46,921 nt of DNA from Mycobacteriales bacterium (GCA_030697205.1 JAUYQP010000059.1:77127-124047); one strand, 5' to 3'; shown: positions 17,627-28,145, numbered from the stretch's first letter. Notes: generated by a model from the sequence alone, not told the origin. Made by a program: numbers and translations.

Positions 17627-18366
17627 AGCGAGGTCGGGACGCCCTCGTGGCGCCGGCGCAGCGGCTGGTCGAGCGCCTCGGCCTGCAGCCGGGTGAGGTC
17701 GGCGATGCCGCCCTGCGCGAGGTCGAGCAGCGCGGTCAGCTCGGCCCGCGAGAAGGGCTCCCCCTCAGCGGTGCCCTGCACCTCGACGAGCGCGCCGTCA
17801 CCGGTGCCGACGACGTTCATGTCGGTGCCGGCCGAGACGTCCTCGGGGTAGTCGAGGTCGAGCACCGGGGTGCCGTCGACGACGCCGACCGAGATCGCCG
17901 CGACAGACCGCACAAGGGCCGCCTCGCGGCCGAGGTGGCGGCAGGCGTCGACGAGCGCGACGTAGGCGCCGGTGATGGCCGCGGTGCGGGTGCCGCCGTC
18001 GGCCTGCAGGACGTCGCAGTCGATCGAGATCGAGGACTCGCCGAGCTTCGACAGGTCGATCGAGGCCCGCAGCGAGCGGCCGATGAGCCGGCTGATCTCG
18101 TGGGTGCGGCCGCCGATGCGGCCCTTGACCGACTCGCGGTCGGAGCGGGTGTGGGTGGCGCGCGGCAGCATGGAGTACTCCGCCGTCACCCAGCCCAGGC
18201 CGCTGCCCTTGCGCCACCGCGGGACGCCCTCGCTCGCCGAGGCCGCGACGAGGACCCGGGTGCGGCCGAACTCGACGAGGCAGGAGCCCTCGGCGTGGTC
18301 GAGCCACCCCCTGGTGAGGACGACGGGACGGAGGGCATCGGCCGAGCGGCCGTCATGGCGGGTCAC
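17623..18366 (-). CDS. rph: Ribonuclease PH
   Basis: A 247-aa phosphorolytic 3'-5' exoribonuclease that trims tRNA precursors. Family motifs: [47 protein letters not shown] and [22 protein letters not shown] at 18366 ([14 protein letters not shown]) is taken because homologues begin with RxDGR; a TAGCCT box lies 7 nt upstream and no ribosome site is visible, suggesting a leaderless mRNA. The open frame continues upstream through other genes but is not coding there. Confidence 0.94.
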   Translation of the reverse strand: MTRHDGRSADALRPVVLTRGWLDHAEGSCLVEFGRTRVLVAASASEGVPRWRKGSGLGWVTAEYSMLPRATHTRSDRESVKGRIGGRTHEISRLIGRSLRASIDLSKLGESSISIDCDVLQADGGTRTAAITGAYVALVDACRHLGREAALVRSVAAISVGVVDGTPVLDLDYPEDVSAGTDMNVVGTGDGALVEVQGTAEGEPFSRAELTALLDLAQGGIADLTRLQAEALDQPLRRRHEGVPTSL

Positions 18367-18373
18367 GTGAGCA

Positions 18374-18379
18374 AGGCTA
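18374..18379 (-). promoter_or_regulatory. -10 box of a leaderless rph promoter
   Basis: Reads TAGCCT on the minus strand, 7 nt before the GTG at 18366, squeezed into the 14-bp gap after the LVIVD gene stop. Confidence 0.5.
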
Positions 18380-18380
18380 G

Positions 18381-19667
18381 TCAGGCAACAGCGGGCACGG
18401 GTGCGGCGCAGGTCCAGGCGGTGCCGTTGAGCAGGCCGGGCAAGAAGACCCGCGGCGTCGCCGGCGCCTCCCACGGCTTGAGGCCGGGCGCACCGGGTCG
18501 CACGGAGCGGGTCACGGGGGTGTCGCTGAAGCGCAGGATGTCGAGGCCGCGCTGGTAGTCGAGGACGTAGAGGAGGTCCTTGCTCACCCAGTACGCCGCG
18601 GACGCGCTCGTGCCGGCGGGCGTGAAGTAGCCGGTCTGGGTGATCTTGCCCTTCGGGGACACGTCGACGAAGCGGGTGCCGTTCTCGTACCAGCCGATCG
18701 CGACGTCGCCGCCGTCCTTCCACCCCGGCCGCGTGGTGAACCAGTGCGAGCAGTAGGTCTCGGTGACGGCCGCGCCGCCCTGCTGGAGCGTCGCCTCGGG
18801 CACGCGGTAGGAGTCGAGCAACCGGAAGCGCTTGGTCTTCGCCGTCCGCCCTGACACCTGGGTGGCGTCCCACGTCATGAAGGCGCCGCCCTCGGGGTCG
18901 GAGCAGCCGGCCCCGGAGGTCTCGCCGCCGACGAGCAGCATCGTGTCCTTGCCGCCCCGCGGCCACAGGTTGGCGTGGATGAAGCGGCCGTCGGGGCTGG
19001 CGCCGCTCGCGACGACCTTGGGCTTCGACGGGTCCTTGCGGGCGTCGAGCATCCACAGCGTCTTCGTGCTCGTGACGACCAGGCCGGGCGAGACCTCGGT
19101 GACGTCGTGGGTCTGCCCGACGCCGGCGGGCAGCGCCTTCGTCCAGTCTCCGGCGATCTTCGGGGCCGCCGGGTCGCGCAGGTCGACGATGACGCCCTCC
19201 GAGCCGTAAGCCCAGGTGCAGTCGAGCACGCAGCTGATCGTGTGCTCGTCCGCGCCCTGCAGGACCGCGCTCACCACCGGCAGCGCCTTGTTGCGCACGT
19301 CGACGACGACCAGGGCGGTCGCTGTGCCGACGAGCAGCACCTTGCCGTTGGTGTCGACGTCCTCCTCCGCGAAGTAGGGCGTGTTGGGGATCGGCAGCGT
19401 CGACAGCAGGCGCGGCAGCAGGGGGTCGGTCTTCACGTCGTAGATCGACAGCTCGTGGCTGCTCGTGATGTAGAGGTGGTCGCCGAGCAACCTGGCGCCG
19501 GCGCTGTCGGCGTGGATCGGCAGGTTGCCCATCCACTCGACGTTGGCGCTCGCGAACCCCGGCGTCGGGTAGACCGCTGAGCTCGATCCAGGGCTCGAAC
19601 CAGAGCTGGAGCCGGGCACCACGAAGGCGGAGCAGACGACGAGGGCAGCGAGCAAAAGACGGCGCAC
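18381..19667 (-). CDS. Secreted LVIVD-repeat (beta-propeller) protein
   Basis: A 428-aa exported protein. The signal peptide ([17 protein letters not shown]) is followed by a Ser/Gly-rich linker. The body has recurring segments of the type [39 protein letters not shown] and [16 protein letters not shown], the LVIVD repeat pattern predicting a beta-propeller. Cysteines at [16 protein letters not shown] and TYCSHW may form disulfides. No enzymatic motif is seen. It lies between the MBL gene and rph, where mycobacteria have no gene as I recall, so it may be an insertion into that conserved cluster. Confidence 0.85.
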   Translation of the reverse strand: MRRLLLAALVVCSAFVVPGSSSGSSPGSSSAVYPTPGFASANVEWMGNLPIHADSAGARLLGDHLYITSSHELSIYDVKTDPLLPRLLSTLPIPNTPYFAEEDVDTNGKVLLVGTATALVVVDVRNKALPVVSAVLQGADEHTISCVLDCTWAYGSEGVIVDLRDPAAPKIAGDWTKALPAGVGQTHDVTEVSPGLVVTSTKTLWMLDARKDPSKPKVVASGASPDGRFIHANLWPRGGKDTMLLVGGETSGAGCSDPEGGAFMTWDATQVSGRTAKTKRFRLLDSYRVPEATLQQGGAAVTETYCSHWFTTRPGWKDGGDVAIGWYENGTRFVDVSPKGKITQTGYFTPAGTSASAAYWVSKDLLYVLDYQRGLDILRFSDTPVTRSVRPGAPGLKPWEAPATPRVFLPGLLNGTAWTCAAPVPAVA

Positions 19668-19715
19668 GCACAGGCTTTCGTCGTACGACGGGGGGTTCCT
19701 GCCTCGCGAGCGGCC

Positions 19716-20462
19716 TCAGACCTCGTAGACGCTGCCCATCCGGGCCAGCTCGATCGGGCCGTCGAAGGCCTCCTTGGCCTCCGCCATCACCATCTCCCCG
19801 TCGACGAAGGCGACGACGTGGGTGAGGACGAGGCGACGGGCGGCGGCACGGTGGGCGTGCTCGCCGGCCTCGCGACCGGTGAGGTGGACGCCCGGGGGGT
19901 GCTCGCGGTCCGACAGCCACGACGCCTCGCACAGCAGCAGGTCGGCGTCACGGGCGATCTCGACGAGCGCATCGGTCTCGCCGGTGTCGGCGGAGTAGGC
20001 CAGGGTGCGGCCACCGGCGCTGATGCGCAGGCCGTGGCACTCGACGGGGTGGTTCATGATCGCGGTCGTCACCTCGAACGGCCCGATCGCCACGGTGCCG
20101 GCCGTCACGGTGCGGAAGTCGAAGACGTCGAGCAGGCCGTCGACCGGGGGGGCCTCGAAGCTGCCGGAGATGCGGGCCCGGGTGCCCATCGGGCCGTAGA
20201 CGGGGAGCACCGGGGGGACGCCGTCGGGGTGGTAGCGGCGGGCGTAGGAGTAGGCGACGAGGTCGATGCAGTGGTCGGCGTGCAGGTGGGTGATGTAGAC
20301 CGCGTCGACGTCGAGCAGGCCGCAGTGGCGCTGCAACTGGCCGAGCGCGCCCGCGCCGAGGTCGAGGACGAGCCGGAAGCCGTCGTGCTCCACGAGGTAG
20401 CCCGAGCAGGGCGAGTCAGGGCCGGGGAAGGTCCCGGCGCAGCCCAGCACCGTCAGCTGCAC
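19716..20462 (-). CDS. Metallo-beta-lactamase-fold hydrolase (Rv1339-like)
   Basis: A 248-aa MBL-fold enzyme of the RNase Z-like branch. The metal motif is [11 protein letters not shown], with further ligands in [18 protein letters not shown] and LTHVV. Length and position between murI and rph match Rv1339, which I recall being reported as an atypical cyclic-AMP phosphodiesterase; that function is inferred by synteny. GTG start at 20462 overlaps the murI end by 10 bp, suggesting coupling. RNase Z or another phosphodiesterase activity is the alternative. Confidence 0.87.
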   Translation of the reverse strand: MQLTVLGCAGTFPGPDSPCSGYLVEHDGFRLVLDLGAGALGQLQRHCGLLDVDAVYITHLHADHCIDLVAYSYARRYHPDGVPPVLPVYGPMGTRARISGSFEAPPVDGLLDVFDFRTVTAGTVAIGPFEVTTAIMNHPVECHGLRISAGGRTLAYSADTGETDALVEIARDADLLLCEASWLSDREHPPGVHLTGREAGEHAHRAAARRLVLTHVVAFVDGEMVMAEAKEAFDGPIELARMGSVYEV

Positions 20463-21286
20463 GCCGCCACCCCTGTCTCGTCCACACGGCCTACCTGCCC
20501 GACCTCGGGGCCGAGGAACCGCCGACCCAGCCGGGCGAAGGCCTCGGGGTCGCCCGTGGCCAGGAAGCGGTGGACCGGCGCGGGCCGCTCCGCGTCGCGG
20601 TCGAGGCCCTCCTGCGCGAGCAGGCGGTAGACGTCCTTGGCCGTCTCCTCCGCGCTGCTCACCAGGGTCACGCCGTCACCGACCACGAGCGAGATCATGC
20701 CGGTCAGCAGGGGGTAGTGGGTGCACCCGAGCACCACCGTGTCGACATCGGCGCGCAGCAGCGGGTCGAGGTAGTGGGTGGCGAGCTGCAGCAGCTGGCG
20801 ACCCGTGGTGACGCCTCGCTCGACGAAGTCGACGAAGCGCGGGCAGGCCGCGCTGGTGAGCGCGACCTGCGGTGCGGCCGCGAAGGCGTCGTCGTAGGCC
20901 CGGCTGCTCACGGTCACCGCCGTGGCGAGCAGGCCCACCTTGCCGGAGCGGGTGGCCGTGACCGCGCGGCGGACCGCGGGCTGGATGACCTCGACGACGG
21001 GGACGTCGTAGCGCTCGCGCGCGTCGCGCAGGCAGGCGCTGCTCGCGCTGTTGCAGGCGATGACGAGGGCCTTCACCCCGCGGGCGACCAGCGCGTCCAT
21101 GCCCGCGAGGGCGTGGCGGCGGACCTCGGCGAGCGGGAGCGGGCCGTAGGGGCCGTGGGCGGTGTCGCCGACGTAGAGAAGCGGCTCGTGCGGGAGCTGA
21201 TCGATCAGCGCGCGGGCGACCGTCAGCCCACCGGCACCGGAGTCGAAGACACCGATCGGCGCGTCATCGACACCGGACCTGCCCAC
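20453..21286 (-). CDS. murI: Glutamate racemase
   Basis: A 277-aa cofactor-independent racemase making D-glutamate for peptidoglycan. The N-terminus [18 protein letters not shown], catalytic Cys in VIACNSASS and second catalytic Cys in [10 protein letters not shown] are present. TAGGCT lies exactly 6 nt before the GTG and no ribosome site is seen, so the mRNA is probably leaderless. It overlaps the MBL gene at its 3' end. Upstream is the palindrome-rich island. Confidence 0.95.
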   Translation of the reverse strand: MGRSGVDDAPIGVFDSGAGGLTVARALIDQLPHEPLLYVGDTAHGPYGPLPLAEVRRHALAGMDALVARGVKALVIACNSASSACLRDARERYDVPVVEVIQPAVRRAVTATRSGKVGLLATAVTVSSRAYDDAFAAAPQVALTSAACPRFVDFVERGVTTGRQLLQLATHYLDPLLRADVDTVVLGCTHYPLLTGMISLVVGDGVTLVSSAEETAKDVYRLLAQEGLDRDAERPAPVHRFLATGDPEAFARLGRRFLGPEVGQVGRVDETGVAACS

Positions 21287-21292
21287 GCCGTC

Positions 21293-21298
21293 AGCCTA
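21293..21298 (-). promoter_or_regulatory. -10 box of a leaderless murI promoter
   Basis: Reads TAGGCT on the minus strand with a 6-nt spacer to the GTG at 21286. Confidence 0.55.
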
Positions 21299-21379
21299 GG
21301 GCCGCGGCGCCGATCGTGTGTCACCTCGCCGACACCCCGCGGTTACCTGTCACGGGGAGTGCGGGCAGCCCCCCGTGCG

Positions 21380-21429
21380 GGATGTGGCGATCACACACGC
21401 TCGGCCACGCTCCGGTGATCGCCACCTCC
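21380..21429. repeat. Interspersed palindrome, copy 1
   Basis: Arms GGATGTGGCGATCAC and GTGATCGCCACCTCC (one mismatch) around 20 nt. Member of a seven-copy family, all intergenic, with consensus GATGTGGCGATCA, 20-25 nt, TGATCGCCACATC. Confidence 0.9.
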
Positions 21430-21464
21430 GCGGCGCCCCATGCCGAGCCGTCAGCCCGGCCGAA

Positions 21465-21513
21465 GGATGTGGCGATCACGCACGCTCGGCTCGCCGCTTT
21501 GATCGCCACATCC
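21465..21513. repeat. Interspersed palindrome, copy 2
   Basis: Perfect 14-bp arms GGATGTGGCGATCA and TGATCGCCACATCC around a 21-nt centre (CGCACGCTCGGC at its left). Confidence 0.9.
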
Positions 21514-21548
21514 GCTCCGCTCGGGAATCCGATCACATGCACACCGTG

Positions 21549-21598
21549 GGATGTGGCGATCACGCACGCTGGGCCACGCTCGCGTGATCGCCACATCC
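21549..21598. repeat. Interspersed palindrome, copy 3
   Basis: Perfect 15-bp arms GGATGTGGCGATCAC and GTGATCGCCACATCC. It ends 10 nt beyond the stop of the DUF559-like gene and could also end its transcript. Its centre resembles copy 1 (GGCCACGCTC). Confidence 0.9.
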
Positions 21599-21608
21599 GG
21601 CATGCCCG

Positions 21609-22556
21609 TCACCGTCCGTCCTGCCACCCACCTCGGCGGAGGCCGCGGCGGACCTGGTCGAGGACGTGATCCGGCCGCTCGTCGAGCCAGAAGCCGGGGA
21701 TGCGGAGGCGCCGCTGCTGGACCTTGTCGAGCTCGAGCTCGTTGTCGCGGTCGCAGTCCTGCCCCCACTGGACGACCCCGAGGTGACCGAGCCCGTCGAC
21801 CTCGGCACGCAGGGCGTACTTCTCCCACTCCGCGTCGAGGAAGTAGCGGCCCGACGGACGCTGACGGACGCCCTGTCGGTCGGGTTGCGGCACCTTCCCG
21901 CGGCGCAACAGGCGGGTGAACGCCAGCTCACGCACACTGTGGGCACCGCCAGCGAGGTCGGCGAGGGTGCTGAGCATGAGCGCGCGGTGACGCACGGGCC
22001 CCAGTCGCACGACCACCTCCCGCAGGTGGTCTGGCCGCAGCAGGCGCTGCTGTACAGGCGCGCAGAGCAGCGCGCGGACGTCGTCGGCATCCCGGACCCG
22101 CGATGCCGCGTCGACGACAGCGCGGGAAAGCCTCAGCTGCGGTGGCTGCGCCGTGGGGTGCACGTCCTTCGCGTCCAGCAGCCTGGTCCTCGTCACGTCG
22201 ACGTCGGCCAGGTGCGGCAACGGACCGGCTGCGGGCACCAGCAGTTGCGGGCGCACCGGTGCATCGCGCCGCAGACCGCGGGCGATCGCGGCGCTGGTCC
22301 CGCTCAGGACCACCCCGCGCGGGCTGCGCAGTAGGGCCACCCACAGGACCTGCTCCTGTGTAAGTGGTCCGTTGTGCATGACGACGACCGCGCCGTACCG
22401 CCGCCACAGGCCGGCCCGGACGGCACGCCGCGTCCGCGCGTCCGCGCCCGCCCGCCGAGCGGAGAGCACCCCGACAGCCGCCGCGAGCCGGTCGTCAGGC
22501 TCGAGGTACCCGAGATCGCTCGCCGCCGCGTCCGGGTCCAGTGCTCGTGCGCCCAT
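21609..22556 (-). CDS. DUF559-type endonuclease-like protein with AbiEi-like N-terminus
   Basis: A 315-aa protein of a family common in actinobacteria. The C-terminal third looks like a DUF559 / very-short-patch-repair-like PD-(D/E)XK nuclease fold: YFLDAEWEKYALRAEVDGLGH contains the Asp and Glu-X-Asp expected at the active site, and RRLRIPGFWLDERPDHVLDQV follows as in relatives. The N-terminal part resembles the winged-helix region of AbiEi-type proteins. ATG 22556 is chosen; the frame stays open to 22718, but that part lies across a palindrome copy. Ribosome site is weak. It is flanked by three palindrome copies downstream and two upstream, and sits between cysM and murI, where mycobacteria have a rhomboid protease gene. 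No biochemical role is known. Confidence 0.7.
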   Translation of the reverse strand: MGARALDPDAAASDLGYLEPDDRLAAAVGVLSARRAGADARTRRAVRAGLWRRYGAVVVMHNGPLTQEQVLWVALLRSPRGVVLSGTSAAIARGLRRDAPVRPQLLVPAAGPLPHLADVDVTRTRLLDAKDVHPTAQPPQLRLSRAVVDAASRVRDADDVRALLCAPVQQRLLRPDHLREVVVRLGPVRHRALMLSTLADLAGGAHSVRELAFTRLLRRGKVPQPDRQGVRQRPSGRYFLDAEWEKYALRAEVDGLGHLGVVQWGQDCDRDNELELDKVQQRRLRIPGFWLDERPDHVLDQVRRGLRRGGWQDGR

Positions 22557-22670
22557 GGCTGAACACGCTGAGCCCTTCCGGGCGTCCGCCACACCCCTCG
22601 CGGCGAAGCTGTGGACGGCCCGCGCAGCTGTGGACAGCCGTCCCGCCTTCCGGGGGTCCCAGGACCCGTA

Positions 22671-22725
22671 CCGGATGTGGCGATCACGGGAGCGTGCCCC
22701 GGCGGGCGTGATCGCCACTTCCCGG
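22671..22725. repeat. Interspersed palindrome, copy 4 (variant B)
   Basis: Left arm CCGGATGTGGCGATCACG as in the other copies, right arm CGTGATCGCCACTTCCCGG with a changed end. Nearly identical to copy 5, including the centre. Confidence 0.88.
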
Positions 22726-22756
22726 GAAGGCCGCCCGGCAGCCCTGTGGCGTCGTA

Positions 22757-22811
22757 CCGGATGTGGCGATCACGGGAGCGCGCCCCCGCGGGCGTGATCG
22801 CCACTTCCCGG
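22757..22811. repeat. Interspersed palindrome, copy 5 (variant B)
   Basis: Same 55-bp layout as copy 4, with only a few differences in the centre; lies 43 nt beyond the cysM stop. Confidence 0.88.
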
Positions 22812-22853
22812 AGTAGCGCCTGGCTGGGTGGCGGTTGGCGCGCGGGTGACCTG

Positions 22854-24155
<1,302 letters not shown>

Positions 24156-24183
24156 TCAGGCTCCGGGTGTGGCGGATGCCACG

Positions 24184-24582
24184 TCAGACGACGACGACCG
24201 GCTCCTCCACGACCTCGCCGTCGGTGATGACGTAGCTGCACACCTCGTCGTCGTCGGTGCGGGTCGACACGAGCAGCCAGTGGGCGAACTCCGTGGTGCG
24301 CGACCACAGCACGTCGGTGCGGCTCGGGTAGGCCTCCGTCATGGTGTGGGAGTGGTAGACGGCGAGCAGTTCCTCGTCGGCGTCGTCGACGTCGCGGTAG
24401 ACCGCGAGCCACTCGGCGCTGTCGAAGGTGAAGCCGGTCGGGGAGCGGTCGGCGTTGGCCATCTCGAAGACCCGGGTGGCGACGCCGTCGCGGCCCGCGA
24501 TGACGCCGCACGCCTCGTCGGGGTGGTCGCGGCGGGCGTGGGCGAGGACCCGGTCGAGCATCTCGCGGGACAGGGTGAGCAC
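24184..24582 (-). CDS. mec: Mec, JAMM metalloprotease releasing cysteine from CysO
   Basis: A 132-aa JAB1/MPN+ zinc peptidase. The catalytic Glu is in HPDEACGVIAG and the metal motif HSHTMTEAYPSRTD fits HxHx7Sx2D exactly. In mycobacteria this protein cleaves the CysO-cysteine isopeptide-like product to free cysteine. The GTG start lies 6 nt after a TAGGCT box, with no ribosome site, so the transcript is probably leaderless and may run on into cysO and cysM. Confidence 0.92.
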   Translation of the reverse strand: MLTLSREMLDRVLAHARRDHPDEACGVIAGRDGVATRVFEMANADRSPTGFTFDSAEWLAVYRDVDDADEELLAVYHSHTMTEAYPSRTDVLWSRTTEFAHWLLVSTRTDDDEVCSYVITDGEVVEEPVVVV

Positions 24583-24586
24583 CTGC

Positions 24587-25126
24587 TCAGCCTAGTGAGC
24601 GCGGGGTGAGGCACGACAGCAGCGACTCCTGCGCCCAGCCCAGCCAGCCGTAGACGGCGTAGAGCCGCTGGTCGTCCTCGGCGACGTCGTCGATCTCGGT
24701 GTCCTCGGCGACCTCGAGCCGGGTGCCGAGCACGAGCCGCAGGTCGTTGAGGCAGCCCAGCCAGCGGTCGCAGTCGTCGCGGTCGAGCAGCACCGCTCCC
24801 CCGCCCTCCGGGACGGCGGCGAGCACAGCCGCGGCGGCCGCGCGCTTGCCCGACCGCAGGTCGGACTCGGTGTAGCGCCGGAAGTCGCCCGCCGCGGCGT
24901 CGTCGGGGTGATCGGGGGCGTAGGCGTCGGGGAACAGCCGCAGCACCGCGGGGTCGTCGGGGCGGGTCGCGTCGGACAGGCCGACCATCGCGGCGAGCGG
25001 GTCGGCGTGGGCGTCCGGCCCGGGTCCGAGCAGCTCGAGCAGCTCACTCGTGCACTGCGCCAGCACCTCGGCCTCGACCGGCTCGAAGCGCGCCTCGACG
25101 CCCTTGCGCGTCTTCTTGAACCTCAT
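24587..25126 (-). CDS. DUF2017 protein
   Basis: A 179-aa DUF2017 protein, consistently found next to ClpS in actinobacteria. It starts [20 protein letters not shown], contains an acidic central region and ends in a conserved [15 protein letters not shown] segment. The ATG overlaps the clpS stop (ATGA). Function is unknown; the fixed pairing suggests a part in Clp-dependent proteolysis (inference). Confidence 0.88.
   Translation of the reverse strand: MRFKKTRKGVEARFEPVEAEVLAQCTSELLELLGPGPDAHADPLAAMVGLSDATRPDDPAVLRLFPDAYAPDHPDDAAAGDFRRYTESDLRSGKRAAAAAVLAAVPEGGGAVLLDRDDCDRWLGCLNDLRLVLGTRLEVAEDTEIDDVAEDDQRLYAVYGWLGWAQESLLSCLTPRSLG
24589..24594 (-). promoter_or_regulatory. -10 box of a leaderless mec promoter
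   Basis: Reads TAGGCT on the minus strand with a 6-nt spacer to the GTG at 24582; it overlaps the end of the DUF2017 gene. Confidence 0.55.
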
Positions 25127-25401
25127 GACTGCTGGAGCGTGGCCCACAGGCCCTTGCCGTGGCACTTCGCCACGTCGACCTCCATCTGCTCGCGCGTCCC
25201 GGTCGAGACGACGGCCTTGCCGCGGTGGTGCACGTCGAGCATGAGCGTGGTGGCCTTCTCCTTGCTGTAGCCGAACAGCTCCATCAGGCAGAAGGTCACG
25301 TAGCTCATGAGGTTGACCGGGTCGTTCCAGACAATCGTGACCCACGGGGTGTCGACGGTCTCGTCGAGGTCGGGCAGGTCGAGCTCGGCGGGGGCCGTCA
25401 C
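25123..25401 (-). CDS. clpS: ClpS adaptor
   Basis: A 92-aa adaptor that delivers N-end-rule substrates to the ClpC/ClpA-ClpP protease. The core [18 protein letters not shown] and [19 protein letters not shown] carry the expected Asn-Asp and Met residues for N-degron binding. The GTG overlaps the acyl-CoA ligase stop (GTGA), and the DUF2017 start overlaps its stop. Length is usual. Confidence 0.95.
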   Translation of the reverse strand: MTAPAELDLPDLDETVDTPWVTIVWNDPVNLMSYVTFCLMELFGYSKEKATTLMLDVHHRGKAVVSTGTREQMEVDVAKCHGKGLWATLQQS

Positions 25402-26915
25402 GCGAGCTCGCTCTTGACGACCTTGCCGGTCGCGTTGCGTGGCAGCGCGTCGACGACGCGCACCTCCCGTGGCACGGCGAAGCGCGCGAGCCGCCCGCGC
25501 ACCTGCTCCTGCAGCTCCTCGGTCGGCACCTCGGCCGAGAGGACGACGTGGGCGACGAGCACCACGCCGTACGACGGGTCGGGCCGTCCCGAGACGCTCA
25601 CCTCGGTGACGTGCGGGTGCGCGAGCAGCGCCTCCTCGACCTGCCCCAGGTGCACGTTCTCGCCCCCGACCACGACCATGTCGTCGGTGCGGCCGAGGAC
25701 GGTGAGCCGTCCGCTGCCGTCGAGGACCCCCAGGTCACCCGTGGCGACGAGACCGTCGAGGCGGTCCTTGTCGGAGCCGTCGGTGTAGCCGCCGAAGGTC
25801 AGCCCGCTGCCCACGAAGATGCGCCCCTCGGCGCCGGGCGGGCAGTCGCGACCCTCGCCGTCGACGACCCGCAGCGTCACGCCGTGGGGTGCACGGCCGG
25901 CCGTGTGCGGGTCGGCGCGCAGGTCCTCGGGGGTCGCGACCGCGGCGTAGGCGACCTCGGTGGAGCCGTAGAGGCTGTACAGGACCGGCCCGAAGGCTGC
26001 CTCCACACGGGTCGCGAGGTCGCCGGGCAGGGCCGAGCCGGAGCTCGCGATGACCCGCAGGCTGGAGAGGTCGAAGCGCGACGGGTCGGCGGCCAGGAGC
26101 TTGTCGAGCATCACGGGTACGACGACCAGCGTGCTCGCCCGGTGCTGCTCGAGCAGGCGCAGGACCTGCTCGGCGTCGAAGCGGCGGGGCAGGACGACGG
26201 TCGAGCCGAGCACCATCGCGAGGGTGAGGTGGCCGAGGCCCCAGGCGTGGAAGACCGGTGCGGCGACCACCGTGGTCTCCCCCGCCCGCAGCGGGATCCG
26301 CGACAGGGCGGAGACCAGCTCCTCGACGCCCGCGCCCGACCGGGCGGCACCGCGGGGAGCTCCCGTCGTACCGCTGGTGAGGATCACCTGCCGCGACGAC
26401 CGGGTTGCCCGCAGCGGTCCGCGAGCGGTGGGCTGCGCGGTCAGCAGGTCGTCGGTCGTGACCGCCGTGACTCCAGGCGGCGGCACGAGGTCGGCGTCGT
26501 GGACGACGAGGCGCGCGCCCTCGCGCGCGAGCACCGCGCCCATCTGCTCGGGGGCGGCGCCGGTGTTGAGGTAGTAGACGTCGGCGCCGAGCTTCGCGAG
26601 AGCGACGGTGCTGATGACGAAGCCGCGGCCGTTGCGGGCGAGCAGGCCGACCGGGTCACCGCTCATCACCCCGCGCTCGCTGAGCGCCGCGGCCGCGCGG
26701 TGGGTCGCGGCGTCGACCTCGCGGAACGTCAGCGGGCCGTCGTCGTCGACGAGCGCCACGGCGGGCGGCTGGCGAGCGGCCTGCGCGGCGTAGCCGGTCG
26801 CCGGCGAGACCCCCCACCGCGCGAGCGCGAGACCCATGCCGAGCAGGCGGTCGGGTCGGGTGGGGCGCAGCAGCCCCGCATCGAGGAGCACCTTCGCGCC
26901 GGTCAGGTCGAACAC
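25398..26915 (-). CDS. AMP-dependent acyl-CoA synthetase/ligase
   Basis: A 505-aa ANL-superfamily enzyme that activates a carboxylic acid (probably a fatty acid) as acyl-adenylate and then acyl-CoA. Motifs: phosphate loop [15 protein letters not shown] (Arg replaces the common Lys), [46 protein letters not shown] and the C-terminal catalytic Lys in [11 protein letters not shown]. The GTG is preceded by GGAGG at short spacing. It is first in an operon with clpS and DUF2017; mycobacteria have a different neighbour there, so the link is not functional by tradition. Chain length specificity is unknown. Confidence 0.88.
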   Translation of the reverse strand: MFDLTGAKVLLDAGLLRPTRPDRLLGMGLALARWGVSPATGYAAQAARQPPAVALVDDDGPLTFREVDAATHRAAAALSERGVMSGDPVGLLARNGRGFVISTVALAKLGADVYYLNTGAAPEQMGAVLAREGARLVVHDADLVPPPGVTAVTTDDLLTAQPTARGPLRATRSSRQVILTSGTTGAPRGAARSGAGVEELVSALSRIPLRAGETTVVAAPVFHAWGLGHLTLAMVLGSTVVLPRRFDAEQVLRLLEQHRASTLVVVPVMLDKLLAADPSRFDLSSLRVIASSGSALPGDLATRVEAAFGPVLYSLYGSTEVAYAAVATPEDLRADPHTAGRAPHGVTLRVVDGEGRDCPPGAEGRIFVGSGLTFGGYTDGSDKDRLDGLVATGDLGVLDGSGRLTVLGRTDDMVVVGGENVHLGQVEEALLAHPHVTEVSVSGRPDPSYGVVLVAHVVLSAEVPTEELQEQVRGRLARFAVPREVRVVDALPRNATGKVVKSELA

Positions 26916-27034
26916 CCCTCCATCGTGCCCTGCTCGGGCGTGGCCGACGCGCGGCGGGGTAGGCCACGCTCCACTGCCGACCGGCAGCCCCGCCCCGCGC
27001 GCCGACCCCGCGCGACACGCCCCCGGAGGCCCCC

Positions 27035-27592
27035 GTGCCCGACGCGATCGTGCTCCTCAAGGACGACCACAAGACCGTGGAGCGCCTCTTCAAGCAGTTC
27101 GAGAAGCTCGTCAAGGACGACGCGGCACCGTCGCGCAAGCGCACGGTCGTCGACGAGATCATCGAGGAGCTCTCGGTCCACGCCGCCATCGAGGAGCAGC
27201 ACTTCTACCCCAGCGTGCGCGACCGCTGCGAGGACCTCGACGACACCGTGCTCGAGGGCCTCGAGGAGCACCACATCGTGAAGTGGACGCTCTCGGAGCT
27301 GGTCGACCTGCCCGCCGACCACGAGCGCTTCGACGCCAAGGTGACGGTCCTCATCGAGAGCGTCCGCCACCACGTCGAGGAGGAGGAGTCGGAGATGTTC
27401 CCGCTCGTCCGCGAGGCCATGGGTCGCAAGGCCTTGCGCGAGCTCGGTGACAAGCTGCTCGAGGCCAAGCCGGCAGCCCCGACGACGCCACAGCCGAAGG
27501 CGCCGGACGAGCCGCCAGGCAACCTCACGACCGGCTCGAAGGTCGTGAACCTCACGGAGAAGGCTGCCCGCAAGGCCGGCGTCAGGCTCTAG
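27035..27592 (+). CDS. Hemerythrin HHE-domain protein
   Basis: A 185-aa cytoplasmic protein with a hemerythrin-like four-helix bundle binding a di-iron site. His residues appear in the expected places: KDDHKTVERLF, HAAIEEQHFYP, EEHHIVKWTL and RHHVEEEESEMFPLV. A Pro/Ala linker and a basic C-terminal tail follow. GGAGG lies 7 nt before the GTG start. A role in oxygen, NO or iron sensing, or iron storage, is possible. Its end overlaps the convergent PNPOx-like gene by 11 bp. Confidence 0.9.
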   Translation: MPDAIVLLKDDHKTVERLFKQFEKLVKDDAAPSRKRTVVDEIIEELSVHAAIEEQHFYPSVRDRCEDLDDTVLEGLEEHHIVKWTLSELVDLPADHERFDAKVTVLIESVRHHVEEEESEMFPLVREAMGRKALRELGDKLLEAKPAAPTTPQPKAPDEPPGNLTTGSKVVNLTEKAARKAGVRL

Positions 27593-28139
27593 ACGGGTCC
27601 AGTCCCGGCAGCCCGTCGAGCGACTCCGCGTTGCGCTCGGCCCGGTAGGCCGCGAGGCCTGCCGGGCCGCGCCGCTCCGCCCCGCGCCGGAGCAGGTCGC
27701 GCTCGCCCACGAGGTCCATCAGCGGCACGCCGTAGCCGCACGAGTCGCTGACGAGCTCGACGTCGACCACGACGACGGCCCGCGTCGACGGGTGCTCCGG
27801 GTGACGGGCGACGACCTCGGCGTACTCCGGCGTGCCCGGGAGGCAGACCCGGCCACGACCGTGGACGCGCAGGATCTTCGGCGGTCCGGAGAAGGCGCAC
27901 CACATGAGGGTGATCCGGCCGTTCTCGCGGAGGTGCGCGATCGTCTCGACGCCGCTGCCGGTGTAGTCGACCCAGGCGAGCCGCCACGGGTCGAGCACCG
28001 ACAGGCAGTCGTGACCGCGCGGCGAGAGGTTGACCCGGCCGTCCGCGGCCAGCGGCGCGGTCGCGACGAAGAAGACCGGCTGCTCGGAGATCCACTCCGC
28101 GAGCAGGTCGTCGACGCCGCCCTCGTAGACCTTGCCCAT
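27582..28139 (-). CDS. Pyridoxamine 5'-phosphate oxidase-family protein
   Basis: A 185-aa FMN-binding split-barrel protein. The segment QPVFFVATAPLAADGRVNLSPRG and RITLMWCAFSGPPKILRVHGRGRV are typical of the PNPOx-like general group, not of true PdxH. It is probably a flavin or F420-dependent reductase/oxidase of unknown substrate. A TAGTCT box 6 nt before the ATG suggests a leaderless transcript. It is divergent from the O-methyltransferase gene, with only 18 bp between starts. Confidence 0.85.
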   Translation of the reverse strand: MGKVYEGGVDDLLAEWISEQPVFFVATAPLAADGRVNLSPRGHDCLSVLDPWRLAWVDYTGSGVETIAHLRENGRITLMWCAFSGPPKILRVHGRGRVCLPGTPEYAEVVARHPEHPSTRAVVVVDVELVSDSCGYGVPLMDLVGERDLLRRGAERRGPAGLAAYRAERNAESLDGLPGLDPSRA

Positions 28140-28145
28140 GCGCGC

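Noticed and set aside
18367-19932. Very long open frame extending rph upstream
   Set aside because: It overlaps the LVIVD and MBL genes antiphase and is Arg/Pro-rich; homology sets the rph start at 18366.
22557-22718. Longer N-terminus for the DUF559-like protein
   Set aside because: The extra 54 codons run through a palindrome copy and have no family-like sequence; the frame is merely open in GC-rich DNA.
21380-22811. Palindrome copies as a CRISPR array
   Set aside because: Spacing is irregular, the centres are short and related to each other, and no cas genes are near.
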